A DNA stretch of 26,530 nt from a virus: positions 1 to 26,530 of IMG/VR virus record IMGVR_UViG_3300005939_000484; one strand, given 5' to 3'. A program made the position numbers and the translations under genes. Position 1 is the stretch's first letter, and every line of letters begins with the position of its first letter. Positions 1 through 7,333 of the stretch are shown piece after piece. Below the pieces are notes generated by a model that searched no databases, had not been told where the DNA came from, and worked only from the letters and a program-made list of their open reading frames with translations.

Positions 1-1519
1 TTAATATCTCTTTACATTTTACACTCTTATCTTGGTTCATTTTGAATCCTTGAGCATTAAATCTAGTTCTAGTTTCTTGGCTTAAACCACCATACATATT
101 AAGTCTTTCATTAAACATTCCAGCTTTGAAGAAGTCTTTCTTTCTTATCCATGCAAAGTTCTCAATAAATGCTTTCTTTGTAGATTCTTTACCCTTAATA
201 ACCTTTACACCAAAGTCAAAGTGGTTATTCTTACATTTAGATATATGTTCTAGTGCATCAGGTTCAAGTGCATATCTATCATCTAAAAATAGAAGTACCT
301 CACCTAGTGCTTCACATGCTCCCATGTTCCTAGCTTGAGCCAATCCATAGTAGTCATTAGCATTGCCAGTATTCATATAAATAACTGGTGTCTTAAGGTG
401 TTTCTTTATCTCTTCACATACTTTCTTTGTCTTACCTCCATCATCACCATCTTCAACTATAATAATCTCTTTAGCAGGATAAGTTTGACTATCAATAGAT
501 TCAATTATGTCATATAGCTTTTCTGCTCTATCAAATGTTGGGATAATAACAGAGATAACAGGATTATCTTTGAATACAGTCTTGTAATAAACCTTTGCAT
601 AATCTCTAGCCATCTTTGATTCACTATAGTTCTTTATAGTCTCCCAAGCATTCTTTCTAATCTTTTCTCTTAACTTCTTATCTTCCATGACAAGTTGAAG
701 CTTCTCTTCAAAGTTTTCTTCATTAAAGAATACTCCATTCACTCCATCTTTAATCAAATCTCTAGCCATACCCTGTTCTGTAGCTAAAATAGGAACTCCA
801 CTCGCCATTGCTTCTAGTAAAGGTAATGTTCCTGATTCTTTTTCACCAGTAGAATACATGACAAAACACATCATATCTTCATATAAGTCGTCTTTAAACG
901 ATGCTGAAGCCATTTCAGCCCTGCAAGTACCACCATTAAACTCTAATCTATCCCTTGGTATCTCTTCCCAATACTTAACATCATCAATATATCCTGATCC
1001 AACTACATTATATTCGAACTTATTAGCTGCTTCACATATCTCTTTTAGGCATTTCCAAGGTACTACTCTACCGATATACCCTATATTCTTGTTTTCTGTT
1101 AGCTCATCAATGTAAGCAAACCTATCTAAATCAATTCCATGAGGTATTTTAAACACATTTTCGTGTATCTTACTTAACTTATCTACTCCCCATTGTGTCA
1201 TTTCATTCAAAGAGTTAAAGTCTTCCCAAGTGTCCTTGTTTAAACAATGATGGTTGTGATGAGTTAATAGGCTTGTCTGCTTTCTTAAATGAGGGAAGTA
1301 ATCAAACATCTTTAGCGAACTGTTCCAATATTGTCCATGCCAAAGATCAACTCCTTTAACATCTATCGCATCTTTTAAAGGAATTAATGATTCTCCAACT
1401 CCCCTAGGATGTACTGGAACTTTAATAAAATTAAACCTATTCTTGTTGTGCTTGATAATGGCATCAGTTAGGTTTCCAATAGCCCAACCTTCCACGTCAT
1501 TTGTTATTAGAATACGCAT
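1..1519 (-). CDS. Two-domain glycosyltransferase (GT4-like + GT2-like), 3' end cut by window
   Basis: The frame starts at ATG 1519 (MRILITNDVEGW) and stays open to the window edge, about 505 codons, so the C-terminus is missing. The first part looks like a GT4-type GT-B retaining transferase: it has NIGYIGRVVPWK and an EX7E-type segment, KESGTLPLLEAMASG, followed by GVPILAT. The second part begins PVISVIIPTFDRAEKL and continues with EIIIVEDGDDGG and LLFLDDRY, the nucleotide-binding start and metal-binding acidic motif of a GT-A (GT2) domain. A bifunctional enzyme adding two sugars in sequence to a glycan is the natural inference. It is the last visible gene of the glycan cluster and lies one base after a tiny ORF. 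The acceptor is unknown. The fold calls are fairly safe; sugar specificity cannot be read. Confidence 0.85.
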   Translation of the reverse strand, partial: MRILITNDVEGWAIGNLTDAIIKHNKNRFNFIKVPVHPRGVGESLIPLKDAIDVKGVDLWHGQYWNSSLKMFDYFPHLRKQTSLLTHHNHHCLNKDTWEDFNSLNEMTQWGVDKLSKIHENVFKIPHGIDLDRFAYIDELTENKNIGYIGRVVPWKCLKEICEAANKFEYNVVGSGYIDDVKYWEEIPRDRLEFNGGTCRAEMASASFKDDLYEDMMCFVMYSTGEKESGTLPLLEAMASGVPILATEQGMARDLIKDGVNGVFFNEENFEEKLQLVMEDKKLREKIRKNAWETIKNYSESKMARDYAKVYYKTVFKDNPVISVIIPTFDRAEKLYDIIESIDSQTYPAKEIIIVEDGDDGGKTKKVCEEIKKHLKTPVIYMNTGNANDYYGLAQARNMGACEALGEVLLFLDDRYALEPDALEHISKCKNNHFDFGVKVIKGKESTKKAFIENFAWIRKKDFFKAGMFNERLNMYGGLSQETRTRFNAQGFKMNQDKSVKCKEIL

Positions 1520-1520
1520 A

Positions 1521-1577
1521 TTATTTTAAATTATTTATTAAATACTCATGTTTCACTGGTGTTATTAATACTCTCAT
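1521..1577 (-). CDS. 18-residue micro-ORF bridging two glycan genes
   Basis: The peptide is MRVLITPVKHEYLINNLK. Its ATG overlaps the TGA stop of the upstream methyltransferase (ATGA), and its TAA ends one base before the ATG of the next glycosyltransferase. The first residues resemble the start of that glycosyltransferase (MRILIT), so it may be the remnant of a duplicated gene start. It could also be a real micropeptide or a translational coupling device. There is no ribosome binding site beyond the overlap. Chance is a serious alternative in AT-rich DNA. Confidence 0.3.
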   Translation of the reverse strand: MRVLITPVKHEYLINNLK

Positions 1578-2173
1578 AATGTTATTAAATAATTTTTAGC
1601 TATTCTTTCCATAAAATCTGTCTCACAATTATCAAAGTATTTCTCGTGATGATGACAAAAAGTTCCACCATGACTATCACTACCTACATTTACTGTATGC
1701 TTATCTGGATAGATTGGTCTAAATGGTTCACTCAAGAAAATAACCTTTTTAGCTACCCTCTTTAGTTCATCTCTTACTTTATCAATATCATAGTAAGCAA
1801 TATGGCATAAACACTCACTTGTATATACTAAATCGAACTCATTGTCCTTATATGGTAATCCTTCTACTATATTTACCTTTCTTAACTCTGCTTTAGGGCA
1901 TCTTTCTTGCAAAATATCCAAAGCTTCTCGGCTTATATCACATCCTTCTATGTGTCTTTTAGGAAAATGCTTGAATAAAGGCTCTAATATCCTGCCATTA
2001 TTACAACCAACTTCAAGTGCTGTCTTAAAATTAATCTTCTTTAATGCGTCTAATGCGAACTTTCTTTGTATAACATAAGGATTTTTGCCAGATTGTTTCA
2101 ATCTTCTATCAAGATCAATAGCATATTCGCCACCTGTTTTCTCCCATGTTTCTGTGTTTGTTATTTTTCCCAT
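1574..2173 (-). CDS. Class I SAM-dependent methyltransferase
   Basis: This 199-residue protein has the Rossmann methyltransferase signature: motif I ALEVGCNNG at residues 52-60, an acidic residue after strand 2 (EGCDIS, D79) and the post-I region NEFDLVYTSECLCHI. The likely role is to methylate a sugar or a glycan-linked acceptor, inferred from the surrounding glycosyltransferases and deacetylase. The N-terminus, MGKITNTETW followed by EKTGGEYAID, is almost identical to that of the neighbouring methyltransferase-like gene, after which the two diverge. The start ATG overlaps the upstream TAA by one base (TAATG). The C-terminus contains a His-rich stretch, GTFCHHHEKYF. The substrate is unknown. 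Confidence 0.8.
   Translation of the reverse strand: MGKITNTETWEKTGGEYAIDLDRRLKQSGKNPYVIQRKFALDALKKINFKTALEVGCNNGRILEPLFKHFPKRHIEGCDISREALDILQERCPKAELRKVNIVEGLPYKDNEFDLVYTSECLCHIAYYDIDKVRDELKRVAKKVIFLSEPFRPIYPDKHTVNVGSDSHGGTFCHHHEKYFDNCETDFMERIAKNYLITL
2114..2173 (-). repeat. 60-base 5' gene tag, copy A
   Basis: The first 60 bases of this methyltransferase gene match the first 60 bases of the neighbouring one (2779-2838) with only three substitutions, and the 37 bases at the inner end are identical. Similarity drops abruptly beyond it. The block encodes MGxITNTxTW then EKTGGEYAID. Confidence 0.9.
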
Positions 2174-2838
2174 TACTTTTTTATTTTTAATAATATATTA
2201 AAGCTGTTTTCTTGATTCTTCTCTTTCCATAGCTTAACTAAATCAAACTTATCTTTATCTAATGACTTATCAATGTCTTTCTCATCAAAAGAGTATATAT
2301 CACATTCTGTAATCAATCCTTTACTTAAGGTTAGAAGCATATATCCCCTTGAGTGCATTATTCTATACCATTCGTCTAGTGTATCTTTTAACAAGTAAGC
2401 ATGATCTAAACTATTGCTATAAAGAAAGTCAAACTTATCCTCCCACTCATCAGGTAATTCATTAAAGTCTAATTGATGAAACTTTAGCTTATCATCTCCT
2501 TTAGCAGTCTTAACTAATTCGCTTAATTCAACTCCATGTATTTCTGCTTCGCAATAAAATCTATTCTTTTTAAATTCAAAACATTCAGCACCATTTTTTA
2601 CTCCCATACAAACTATCCTTTTTAGTTTTGGTAATTTTTCTCCTGCTGTGTTTGCTATTTTCTTAAACATTTCTAATCTATCTGGTTGTTCTAAAAAAGT
2701 ACCTTGCTTTGATTTAACTCTAGCAAGTTGTGATTCTATATATTCGTCGTACGAAACTAAATTATATCTTTTCATATAATCAATAGCATATTCGCCACCT
2801 GTTTTCTCCCATGTTGCTGTATTTGTTATTTCTCCCAT
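2173..2838 (-). CDS. Methyltransferase-like protein, twin of the downstream gene
   Basis: This 221-residue protein opens with the same tag as the downstream methyltransferase (MGEITNTATW, EKTGGEYAID). A degenerate SAM-binding core follows: RIVCMGVKNGAECFEF in the motif I position, then EIHGVELSE and KFDFLYSNSLDHAYLLKDTLDEW, which matches the motif IV/post-motif region of class I methyltransferases. The C-terminal half reads GYMLLTLSKG, like the usual strand 5 region. The glycine motif is weaker than in the twin, so catalytic activity is less certain. It belongs to the glycan operon; spacing to the next gene is a TAATG overlap. It could also be a non-catalytic partner of the twin. Confidence 0.65.
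   Translation of the reverse strand: MGEITNTATWEKTGGEYAIDYMKRYNLVSYDEYIESQLARVKSKQGTFLEQPDRLEMFKKIANTAGEKLPKLKRIVCMGVKNGAECFEFKKNRFYCEAEIHGVELSELVKTAKGDDKLKFHQLDFNELPDEWEDKFDFLYSNSLDHAYLLKDTLDEWYRIMHSRGYMLLTLSKGLITECDIYSFDEKDIDKSLDKDKFDLVKLWKEKNQENSFNILLKIKK
2779..2838 (-). repeat. 60-base 5' gene tag, copy B
   Basis: This is the partner of the block at 2114-2173, with 57 of 60 bases identical. Two of the three substitutions change an amino acid (K/E at residue 3, E/A at residue 8). The shared block includes the start codon and ends within codon 20. Confidence 0.9.
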
Positions 2839-2839
2839 A

Positions 2840-3130
2840 TTATTCTTTTATCTTATTGATTTTTTCTTCAAGAAATTCTTTTGTCTCATCAAAAGATGGG
2901 TTTATATTTATTCTTTGACAGTTATTGTTTGTCTCCTCTTCAAATTTATCCAACTTATATAACATCTCATCAAGGCATTTCTCTATTGATTGTTTTATGA
3001 AGTCTTTAGTTTCCTTCTCTGAATCGTATTTTTTACCATGCAAAGCTCTATAACCAATATCAGCTATTAGCTTATCAAACTCCTCAAGTATTTTGCTTAT
3101 GTTATTTGTCATCTTTTTTTTATTAATCAT
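2840..3130 (-). CDS. Small hypothetical coiled-coil protein
   Basis: This is a 96-residue, strongly charged protein rich in Lys and Glu, with long predicted helices (SKILEEFDKLIADIGYRALHG and KCLDEMLYKLDKFEEE) and no catalytic motif that I recognise. The first ATG (3130) overlaps the upstream gene by eight bases; a second ATG at 3112 (MTNNISKIL) is a possible start. It sits between a glycosyltransferase pair and the twin methyltransferases, so it may be a structural partner of the glycan enzymes, but that is only context. Function unknown. Confidence 0.6.
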   Translation of the reverse strand: MINKKKMTNNISKILEEFDKLIADIGYRALHGKKYDSEKETKDFIKQSIEKCLDEMLYKLDKFEEETNNNCQRININPSFDETKEFLEEKINKIKE

Positions 3131-3407
3131 CTAAATTAAAAGGTTTATAAATTTTCCTACATCTTTTTGATATAGTATTTAAATAAATCCGTGTAAGGTT
3201 TGAATATACAGTTTCTCCATTATTAACATCTTTAGCTTGTTTTATAATCTTTTCCAATGTACTAATTCCAATTTCAGCAAACATCATACTTATAGTATCT
3301 TTCTTATTACCATAACCAGTCATTTTAAGAATACAGAATAAATCCATGAAGCCACCAAACAAGTATCTTTTTAGAGTATAAATAAAATAACTATTAAAAA
3401 TCTTCAT
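3123..3407 (-). CDS. Small hypothetical protein
   Basis: This 94-residue protein has an aromatic and hydrophobic N-terminus (SYFIYTLKRYLFGGFMDLFCILKM) followed by a polar basic half ending KRCRKIYKPFNLDD. The N-terminal stretch is too interrupted by charges to call a clear membrane helix. The ATG overlaps the TGA stop of the upstream glycosyltransferase (ATGA), which supports translation. An internal ATG at MDLFCIL is an alternative start. Function unknown. Confidence 0.55.
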   Translation of the reverse strand: MKIFNSYFIYTLKRYLFGGFMDLFCILKMTGYGNKKDTISMMFAEIGISTLEKIIKQAKDVNNGETVYSNLTRIYLNTISKRCRKIYKPFNLDD

Positions 3408-4285
3408 AGTATTCCTTCAAAATTATTCCAGTTGTTATACCCCATCTGATCTTCTGTCATATTCTTTACCTTATCTCTTACAAATTTAGGATGATCGTCT
3501 AATGATAAAGGCTTATAAGTAGCTCCAGTCTTCTTTAATCTACTAGCAGACATCTCACAAAACTTCTTTAAAGCTTCTTCTTTAGTCTTACCCCAAGTTG
3601 CACCAAACCCTGCTTTATCTCTAGAATGACTGAATCTCAAGAACTGTTCACCTGTTATCTTCTTATCCTTGAAGAAGTTATCATAATTCCAGCAATCTAC
3701 ACCAGTTGATCTAACTACACTAGGATCTATTGACCTTCCTTTAGGTAATCCTAACTCATCATCAAACTCGTCTCTATGAATAGGGTATCCCCAAGCTGTA
3801 TTCTCTGTTGTTGATGGGCCATAGCCTACTGTATCTCCTAACATCTTCTTATTCAAAATGAATGGTAGATGAACCTTCTGATAAGCTCTATCTTTATTCA
3901 TTATTGTATATTTCATAAAAGAACATGCTAACCAACCCTCTTCTAAATACTTCTCGAGCTGTGTTCTCATATTCTTAATATCGTTCTCATGGAATACATA
4001 ATCACAATCAGTCTTCATTACCCAATCACCAGTACATAGTGAATAGCCTAGATTATTGTGCCTACTTATCTCATCCCAACTAAAATTATAAGGCCATTCA
4101 AGATAAGCCCATTTTAATTCCTTTCCATGTGGTACATCTATGTTCTGTAATAACCTCAAGTCTGTTTCAGAACCATAAATTACTATTACTTCATCAGCCA
4201 ATGCCAAGAATGATTCAATAGATTCTTTCCATGCGTATTGCCAGTAGTCTGGATTAGTTATTGTTGTGTGTATGCTTAATTTCAT
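3404..4285 (-). CDS. GT-A fold glycosyltransferase (GT2-like)
   Basis: This 293-residue protein begins MKLSIHTTITNPDYW, resembling the first strand of a nucleotide-sugar binding GT-A domain. It continues ALADEVIVIYGSETD and carries a DxD metal-binding motif at D93-C94-D95 (VMKTDCDYVF), preceded by a GDWVM strand typical of the family. The C-terminal half contains GVDCWNYDNFF and FLRFSHSRDKAGFGATWG, which look like acceptor-site loops; no membrane anchor is visible. It is coupled to both neighbours by ATGA overlaps, so it is firmly part of the glycan operon. It most likely transfers a sugar from a nucleotide donor. Donor and acceptor cannot be named. Confidence 0.8.
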   Translation of the reverse strand: MKLSIHTTITNPDYWQYAWKESIESFLALADEVIVIYGSETDLRLLQNIDVPHGKELKWAYLEWPYNFSWDEISRHNNLGYSLCTGDWVMKTDCDYVFHENDIKNMRTQLEKYLEEGWLACSFMKYTIMNKDRAYQKVHLPFILNKKMLGDTVGYGPSTTENTAWGYPIHRDEFDDELGLPKGRSIDPSVVRSTGVDCWNYDNFFKDKKITGEQFLRFSHSRDKAGFGATWGKTKEEALKKFCEMSASRLKKTGATYKPLSLDDHPKFVRDKVKNMTEDQMGYNNWNNFEGIL

Positions 4286-4848
4286 CTTTTTATAGCTTTA
4301 ATTATAAATCCTGTTACATTTGAATCTCCTCCAACGTGCATTCCATCTGACTTATAGAAATCTCTTAACTTTTCAGGGTCTTTTGCTACTCTATCCATAA
4401 TCATTTCTATCTCAAATCCAGCATTTTCTAGTAATTTAATAGCTCCCATCCTTGTATATCGTAGATAATCATTCTTAACAGGCTTATGGATACAATAAAC
4501 AAAAGGGAAAGATATGTATAGTTCTCCACCTTTCCTTAAAAACCCACATACAATACTTAAAGCATTAACAGGATCGTATATATATTCCATTACTTCTAGG
4601 CAGAATGCTATGTCAAAAGTCTCATATAAATCTTTTCTAATGCCACTCTTCTCATTTATATCCCACACTATATCTGATTTTTCTCCCTCATGAGGAACTT
4701 CTAAATCTAATGTTATATATTCTTTTACATCCCAACCTTTTGTTCTATCAAATACTTTTTTTTGACTAGAACCAATATCAAGAACACTATCTGCTTTAAT
4801 TTCAAGCCTAGCAATAAAGTCTGTTAATTGTTCACTATAATAACTCAT
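4282..4848 (-). CDS. Class I SAM-dependent methyltransferase
   Basis: This 188-residue protein has a clear motif I, VLDIGSS at residues 22-28, then EYITLDLEVPHEG for the ribose-binding acidic region, and FDIAFCLEVMEYIYDP with LRKGGELYISFPF, the usual strand 4 and 5 layout of small-molecule or glycan methyltransferases. The C-terminal part (YLRYTRMGAIKLLENAGFEI) matches the Methyltransf_11-type arrangement. It overlaps the downstream glycosyltransferase by ATGA and follows a structured 70-base gap. It is unrelated in its N-terminus to the twin methyltransferases further downstream. Function in sugar methylation is inferred from context. Confidence 0.8.
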   Translation of the reverse strand: MSYYSEQLTDFIARLEIKADSVLDIGSSQKKVFDRTKGWDVKEYITLDLEVPHEGEKSDIVWDINEKSGIRKDLYETFDIAFCLEVMEYIYDPVNALSIVCGFLRKGGELYISFPFVYCIHKPVKNDYLRYTRMGAIKLLENAGFEIEMIMDRVAKDPEKLRDFYKSDGMHVGGDSNVTGFIIKAIKR

Positions 4849-4853
4849 AATTT

Positions 4854-4907
4854 TTAAAATTGCGGGGGATTTGCAATACAGCTGGGGTCAGGTAACTCCC
4901 ATTTCAT
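4854..4907 (-). CDS. 17-residue micro-ORF with a Shine-Dalgarno-like leader
   Basis: The peptide is MKWELPDPSCIANPPQF. A purine run AGGGGG sits six bases before the ATG, one of only two good ribosome-binding-site candidates I see in the window. The ORF begins 10 bases after the upstream glycosyltransferase stop and its TAA lies five bases before the methyltransferase ATG. Its base composition is visibly richer in G and C than its neighbours, and it lies inside an inverted repeat. I do not recognise the peptide. It may be a real micropeptide, a coupling ORF, or just part of a structured element. Confidence 0.4.
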   Translation of the reverse strand: MKWELPDPSCIANPPQF

Positions 4908-4919
4908 GTGATTCCCCCT
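4864..4919 (-). repeat. GC-rich inverted repeat enclosing the micro-ORF
   Basis: GGGGGA (4919-4914 on the minus strand) can pair with TCCCCC (4869-4864), closing a loop of 44 bases that contains a second possible stem, TGGG/CCCA. If it forms in the mRNA, it would trap the Shine-Dalgarno-like run of the 17-residue ORF. It is not a terminator, because no T-tract follows. Confidence 0.5.
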
Positions 4920-5778
4920 AAAGAACTAATTTTTTGAATACCTCCATATACTCGTCTGCCATCACTTGGATGGTCTTAACTCCATTCAGATTCTTTTTGT
5001 ACAGTTCAAGACTGCCACCTTCGGAGTTAAGATATAGAGGTTTCATTCCACAAGCCATAGCCTCTAACAAAGTGTTAGGGTATGCCTCACAGAATGAAGG
5101 ATACAATAAATAATCGCACTTTCTCATTAATTCAGCCACTTCTTTTGGCTCATTCTTTATACCAACATATTCAATATCAGCAGGAATAGGTAAATCCCAG
5201 TCATATTCTGGGTGTTCTTTGTAGATTCTAGGCGCATCACCAGCAATTATAAGCTTAATTCCATTGTTTTTACGCCATTCCATGTCAAATCTATACAATG
5301 CTTCATCAAATCGCTTGTTAGGATTATCGTTATAATTGATGTATAAATAGGTCTTTTCGCCTGTTTCTCTACCTTTTTCATTGAATATAGATGTATCTAC
5401 GCCATTGTTAATAATATATTCTTTCTTATTGTCTATAAAATAACCAGCATAATACTTACACCATTCTCCTTGATATATAACAGCGTCAGCTAGGTTACCA
5501 AACTCTTTTAATCTAGCAACAGGAGACTGTCTTTTATTCCTTGATTTTCTAGGTATATTATCAACCCTTAAAACAAGCTTCTTACCAGATGAAAGAGCAT
5601 TATAAATCTCTCCTTTGTCTATTGTGGTTATACCGAATACAAAATATATATCACATTCTTTCCAATTATCAACTATCTCTACTTTCCCTTCTAATCCTTT
5701 TAATAAATTACGAAGAAAAGTCCAACCTCCACCAATGCTTGTGTTGCTAAAGTTTGATATATATAATTTAATCTTCAT
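4918..5778 (-). CDS. GT-B glycosyltransferase, family 4 type
   Basis: This 286-residue protein begins MKIKLYISNF with a glycine-rich loop SIGGGWTFLRNLL, as in the N-terminal Rossmann domain of GT4 enzymes. The centre has IINNGVDTSIFN, the usual linker motif before the donor domain, then IKLIIAGD and YVGIKNEPKEVAELMRKCDYLLYPS. The EX7E motif is present (E231 to E239 in CEAYPNTLLEAMACG). It probably transfers a sugar from a nucleotide donor with retention. It overlaps the NodB-type gene upstream by a few bases. The protein is shorter than typical GT4 enzymes (about 350-400 residues), mainly in the N-terminal half. Substrates unknown. Confidence 0.85.
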   Translation of the reverse strand: MKIKLYISNFSNTSIGGGWTFLRNLLKGLEGKVEIVDNWKECDIYFVFGITTIDKGEIYNALSSGKKLVLRVDNIPRKSRNKRQSPVARLKEFGNLADAVIYQGEWCKYYAGYFIDNKKEYIINNGVDTSIFNEKGRETGEKTYLYINYNDNPNKRFDEALYRFDMEWRKNNGIKLIIAGDAPRIYKEHPEYDWDLPIPADIEYVGIKNEPKEVAELMRKCDYLLYPSFCEAYPNTLLEAMACGMKPLYLNSEGGSLELYKKNLNGVKTIQVMADEYMEVFKKLVL

Positions 5779-6403
5779 AACTCTTAATAAATTTAAATAA
5801 TTCTTCTAACTCATCCCACAAACCATACTTTTCTATTTCCCAACTATGTCCCCATAAATGGAAATATTCTGTTTCTGGATCTTTCCAAACTTCTTTAGCT
5901 ACTTCCAACCAATTCTTTCCATTGTATTCTTTCCTACTAGGATGAACATGTATTGTTGGCTTGATAGCATAATTATCTTTTGGTAGTTTATTATTTAAAA
6001 CATCAACTGTTCTTGCTTCCCTAAACTTACATTTCTTTACCATTGCTTTTACATCCTCATTATATCTTCCTTTAGGATAGCAAAATGAATCTAGTGTTTG
6101 TCTATAAAGACCTCTCCTTAAAACTCTTTTACCTTCTCTGATTTCAGCAATAGCAACTTCTGGTGATACTTTAGATAATTCTACATGTGTATTTGTATGA
6201 CCACCTATCTCAAATAATCTATCATAGGATAGCTTTGATATTACAGTTGGTTTCATTACTTCTCTTTCTGGATTATTTGGAGCAATAAAGAATGTTCCAG
6301 TAAAAGTATATTTTTTTAATAATTCAGCTATTCTTAAATCTAGTGGGTGTCCATCATCCCAACTGGTAGTAAAATAAATATTCCCTATCTTTTTATAGAT
6401 CAT
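5768..6403 (-). CDS. NodB-type polysaccharide deacetylase
   Basis: Counting from ATG 6403 this is 211 residues. The carbohydrate esterase 4 motifs are visible: SWDDG with D16 and D17 (catalytic base and metal ligand), the metal-binding H69-x3-H73 in GGHTNTH, and CYPKGRYN at 108-115 in the place of the RxPY motif. A late histidine motif, HLWGHSWEIE, lies at 182-191. The family removes N- or O-acetyl groups from sugars using a divalent metal. No signal peptide is seen, so it should act on an intracellular glycan intermediate, which suits the adjoining glycosyltransferases. The upstream in-frame TTG (6412) would add three residues; ATG is preferred. Confidence 0.85.
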   Translation of the reverse strand: MIYKKIGNIYFTTSWDDGHPLDLRIAELLKKYTFTGTFFIAPNNPEREVMKPTVISKLSYDRLFEIGGHTNTHVELSKVSPEVAIAEIREGKRVLRRGLYRQTLDSFCYPKGRYNEDVKAMVKKCKFREARTVDVLNNKLPKDNYAIKPTIHVHPSRKEYNGKNWLEVAKEVWKDPETEYFHLWGHSWEIEKYGLWDELEELFKFIKSYED

Positions 6404-6692
6404 TGTTTTCAATAATTTTTACAACCTCTTGCATATTCTCTCTATCTTCTCTTGACTGTAAATACTTTGTATTCAAATCAAGTGATTTATTTACATATCT
6501 ATCATAAATATCAGTAGCCTTCTTTTGGTCATCAGTTAACTTATCGTTGCCATAACACTTTGGCTTTTTAACCTTACCTAAATCTTTTAATTTGTTCTCA
6601 AATAATAACTCATTAACTCTATGTGCTACACAAGATTTTCTTGCTCCCATTAATGAATCTTTAATTGCTTTCTTAAATCCTTTATCTAACAT
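6393..6692 (-). CDS. Hypothetical protein, 99 residues
   Basis: This is a basic, mostly helical protein (MLDKGFKKAIKDSLMGARKS at the start; DRENMQEVVKIIENNDL at the end). No motif that I recognise. It follows the previous small gene directly (ATG 6692 abutting the upstream stop at 6693) and overlaps the deacetylase start. Together with the next two genes it forms a trio of short charged proteins between the terminase and the glycan cluster, where phages often keep small structural or scaffolding-type proteins. No function can be given. Confidence 0.6.
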   Translation of the reverse strand: MLDKGFKKAIKDSLMGARKSCVAHRVNELLFENKLKDLGKVKKPKCYGNDKLTDDQKKATDIYDRYVNKSLDLNTKYLQSREDRENMQEVVKIIENNDL

Positions 6693-6938
6693 TTATATAT
6701 GGTTAATTGTAATGTTTTTTAATCCTTCAATCTTTAAATTATTACCATCTAGCCTATTATTAAACTCTGCCATATCCTTTTCAAAAACTGGAATAAGTTT
6801 TTTATCTATCGGTTTCCTAGTTTCTAACTCTCTCATACCTATTAATGCTTTAAGACTATCAGCCTCTAATTCGGCTCTACACATAGCTTTATTTTCCTTC
6901 AACCTTCTCTCCTTTGTCTTCTTCATTGAGAATATCAT
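6693..6938 (-). CDS. Hypothetical protein, 81 residues
   Basis: This is a short charged protein (KKTKERRLKENKAMCRAELEADSLKALIG) likely to be helical. It overlaps the upstream gene by about 50 bases if the first ATG is used; a second ATG four codons later (6926) would reduce that to 38. No recognisable domain. It is translationally tied to its two neighbours. Function unknown. Confidence 0.5.
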   Translation of the reverse strand: MIFSMKKTKERRLKENKAMCRAELEADSLKALIGMRELETRKPIDKKLIPVFEKDMAEFNNRLDGNNLKIEGLKNITINHI

Positions 6939-7182
6939 TTTCTTTTAATTTAATTATTAATTTTTCTTTCTTTTCTAAATCAATTAAATGAGCCTTATTA
7001 CCTTCGGTTAATTCTTTGACTGTCTTTTCCTCTGTCTTTCCAGTCATTTGATTCATGACATTTATTTTGTCATCATCTTTACTCTCTTTTAATTCTTCAA
7101 GACGCAATATTGTCATAACCATTTCTTCGTTAAGTTTTAACAACTGCTTGTCTAAAATTTTGTTCTTTACTTTGTTTTCCAT
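6889..7182 (-). CDS. Hypothetical coiled-coil protein, 97 residues
   Basis: This Lys- and Glu-rich protein has heptad-like helices at residues 10-33 and in the C-terminal third (EKKEKLIIKLKENDILNEED), which suggests a coiled coil. It is the first gene after a 225-base gap behind the large terminase and may be driven by a promoter candidate in that gap. No Shine-Dalgarno sequence. Function unknown; a scaffolding or regulatory role would only be a guess. Confidence 0.6.
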   Translation of the reverse strand: MENKVKNKILDKQLLKLNEEMVMTILRLEELKESKDDDKINVMNQMTGKTEEKTVKELTEGNKAHLIDLEKKEKLIIKLKENDILNEEDKGEKVEGK

Positions 7183-7184
7183 TT

Positions 7185-7250
7185 TTATATATTATTATTT
7201 ATTAAATCTCGAGCGGGTAAATGTGTATATGATTTTGTAGATATTTTCAT
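7185..7250 (-). CDS. 21-residue micro-ORF ahead of the coiled-coil gene
   Basis: The ORF begins MKISTKSYTHLPARD and stops two bases before the next ATG (7182). It has no ribosome binding site. It resembles the other gap-filling micro-ORFs in position rather than in sequence. It may be a coupling ORF, a micropeptide or chance. Confidence 0.25.
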   Translation of the reverse strand: MKISTKSYTHLPARDLINNNI

Positions 7251-7276
7251 GGCTAATACCCATTAATAACCAAGAA

Positions 7277-7306
7277 ATTGTACCTCTTTTTTACAATCCC
7301 GCTCAA
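7277..7306 (-). promoter_or_regulatory. Candidate sigma70 promoter with overlapping inverted repeat
   Basis: On the minus strand TTGAGC (7306-7301), an 18-base spacer and TACAAT (7282-7277) form a plausible promoter in front of the post-terminase genes. The -10 hexamer is one arm of a perfect inverted repeat, ATTGTA/TACAAT (7277-7282 and 7292-7297), which could be an operator. A longer inverted repeat, GAGCGGG (7211-7217) with CCCGCTC (7298-7304), flanks it. The -35 matches only four of six positions. Confidence 0.35.
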
Positions 7307-7333
7307 GATGCAACAAACAATTAATACCTCTAG

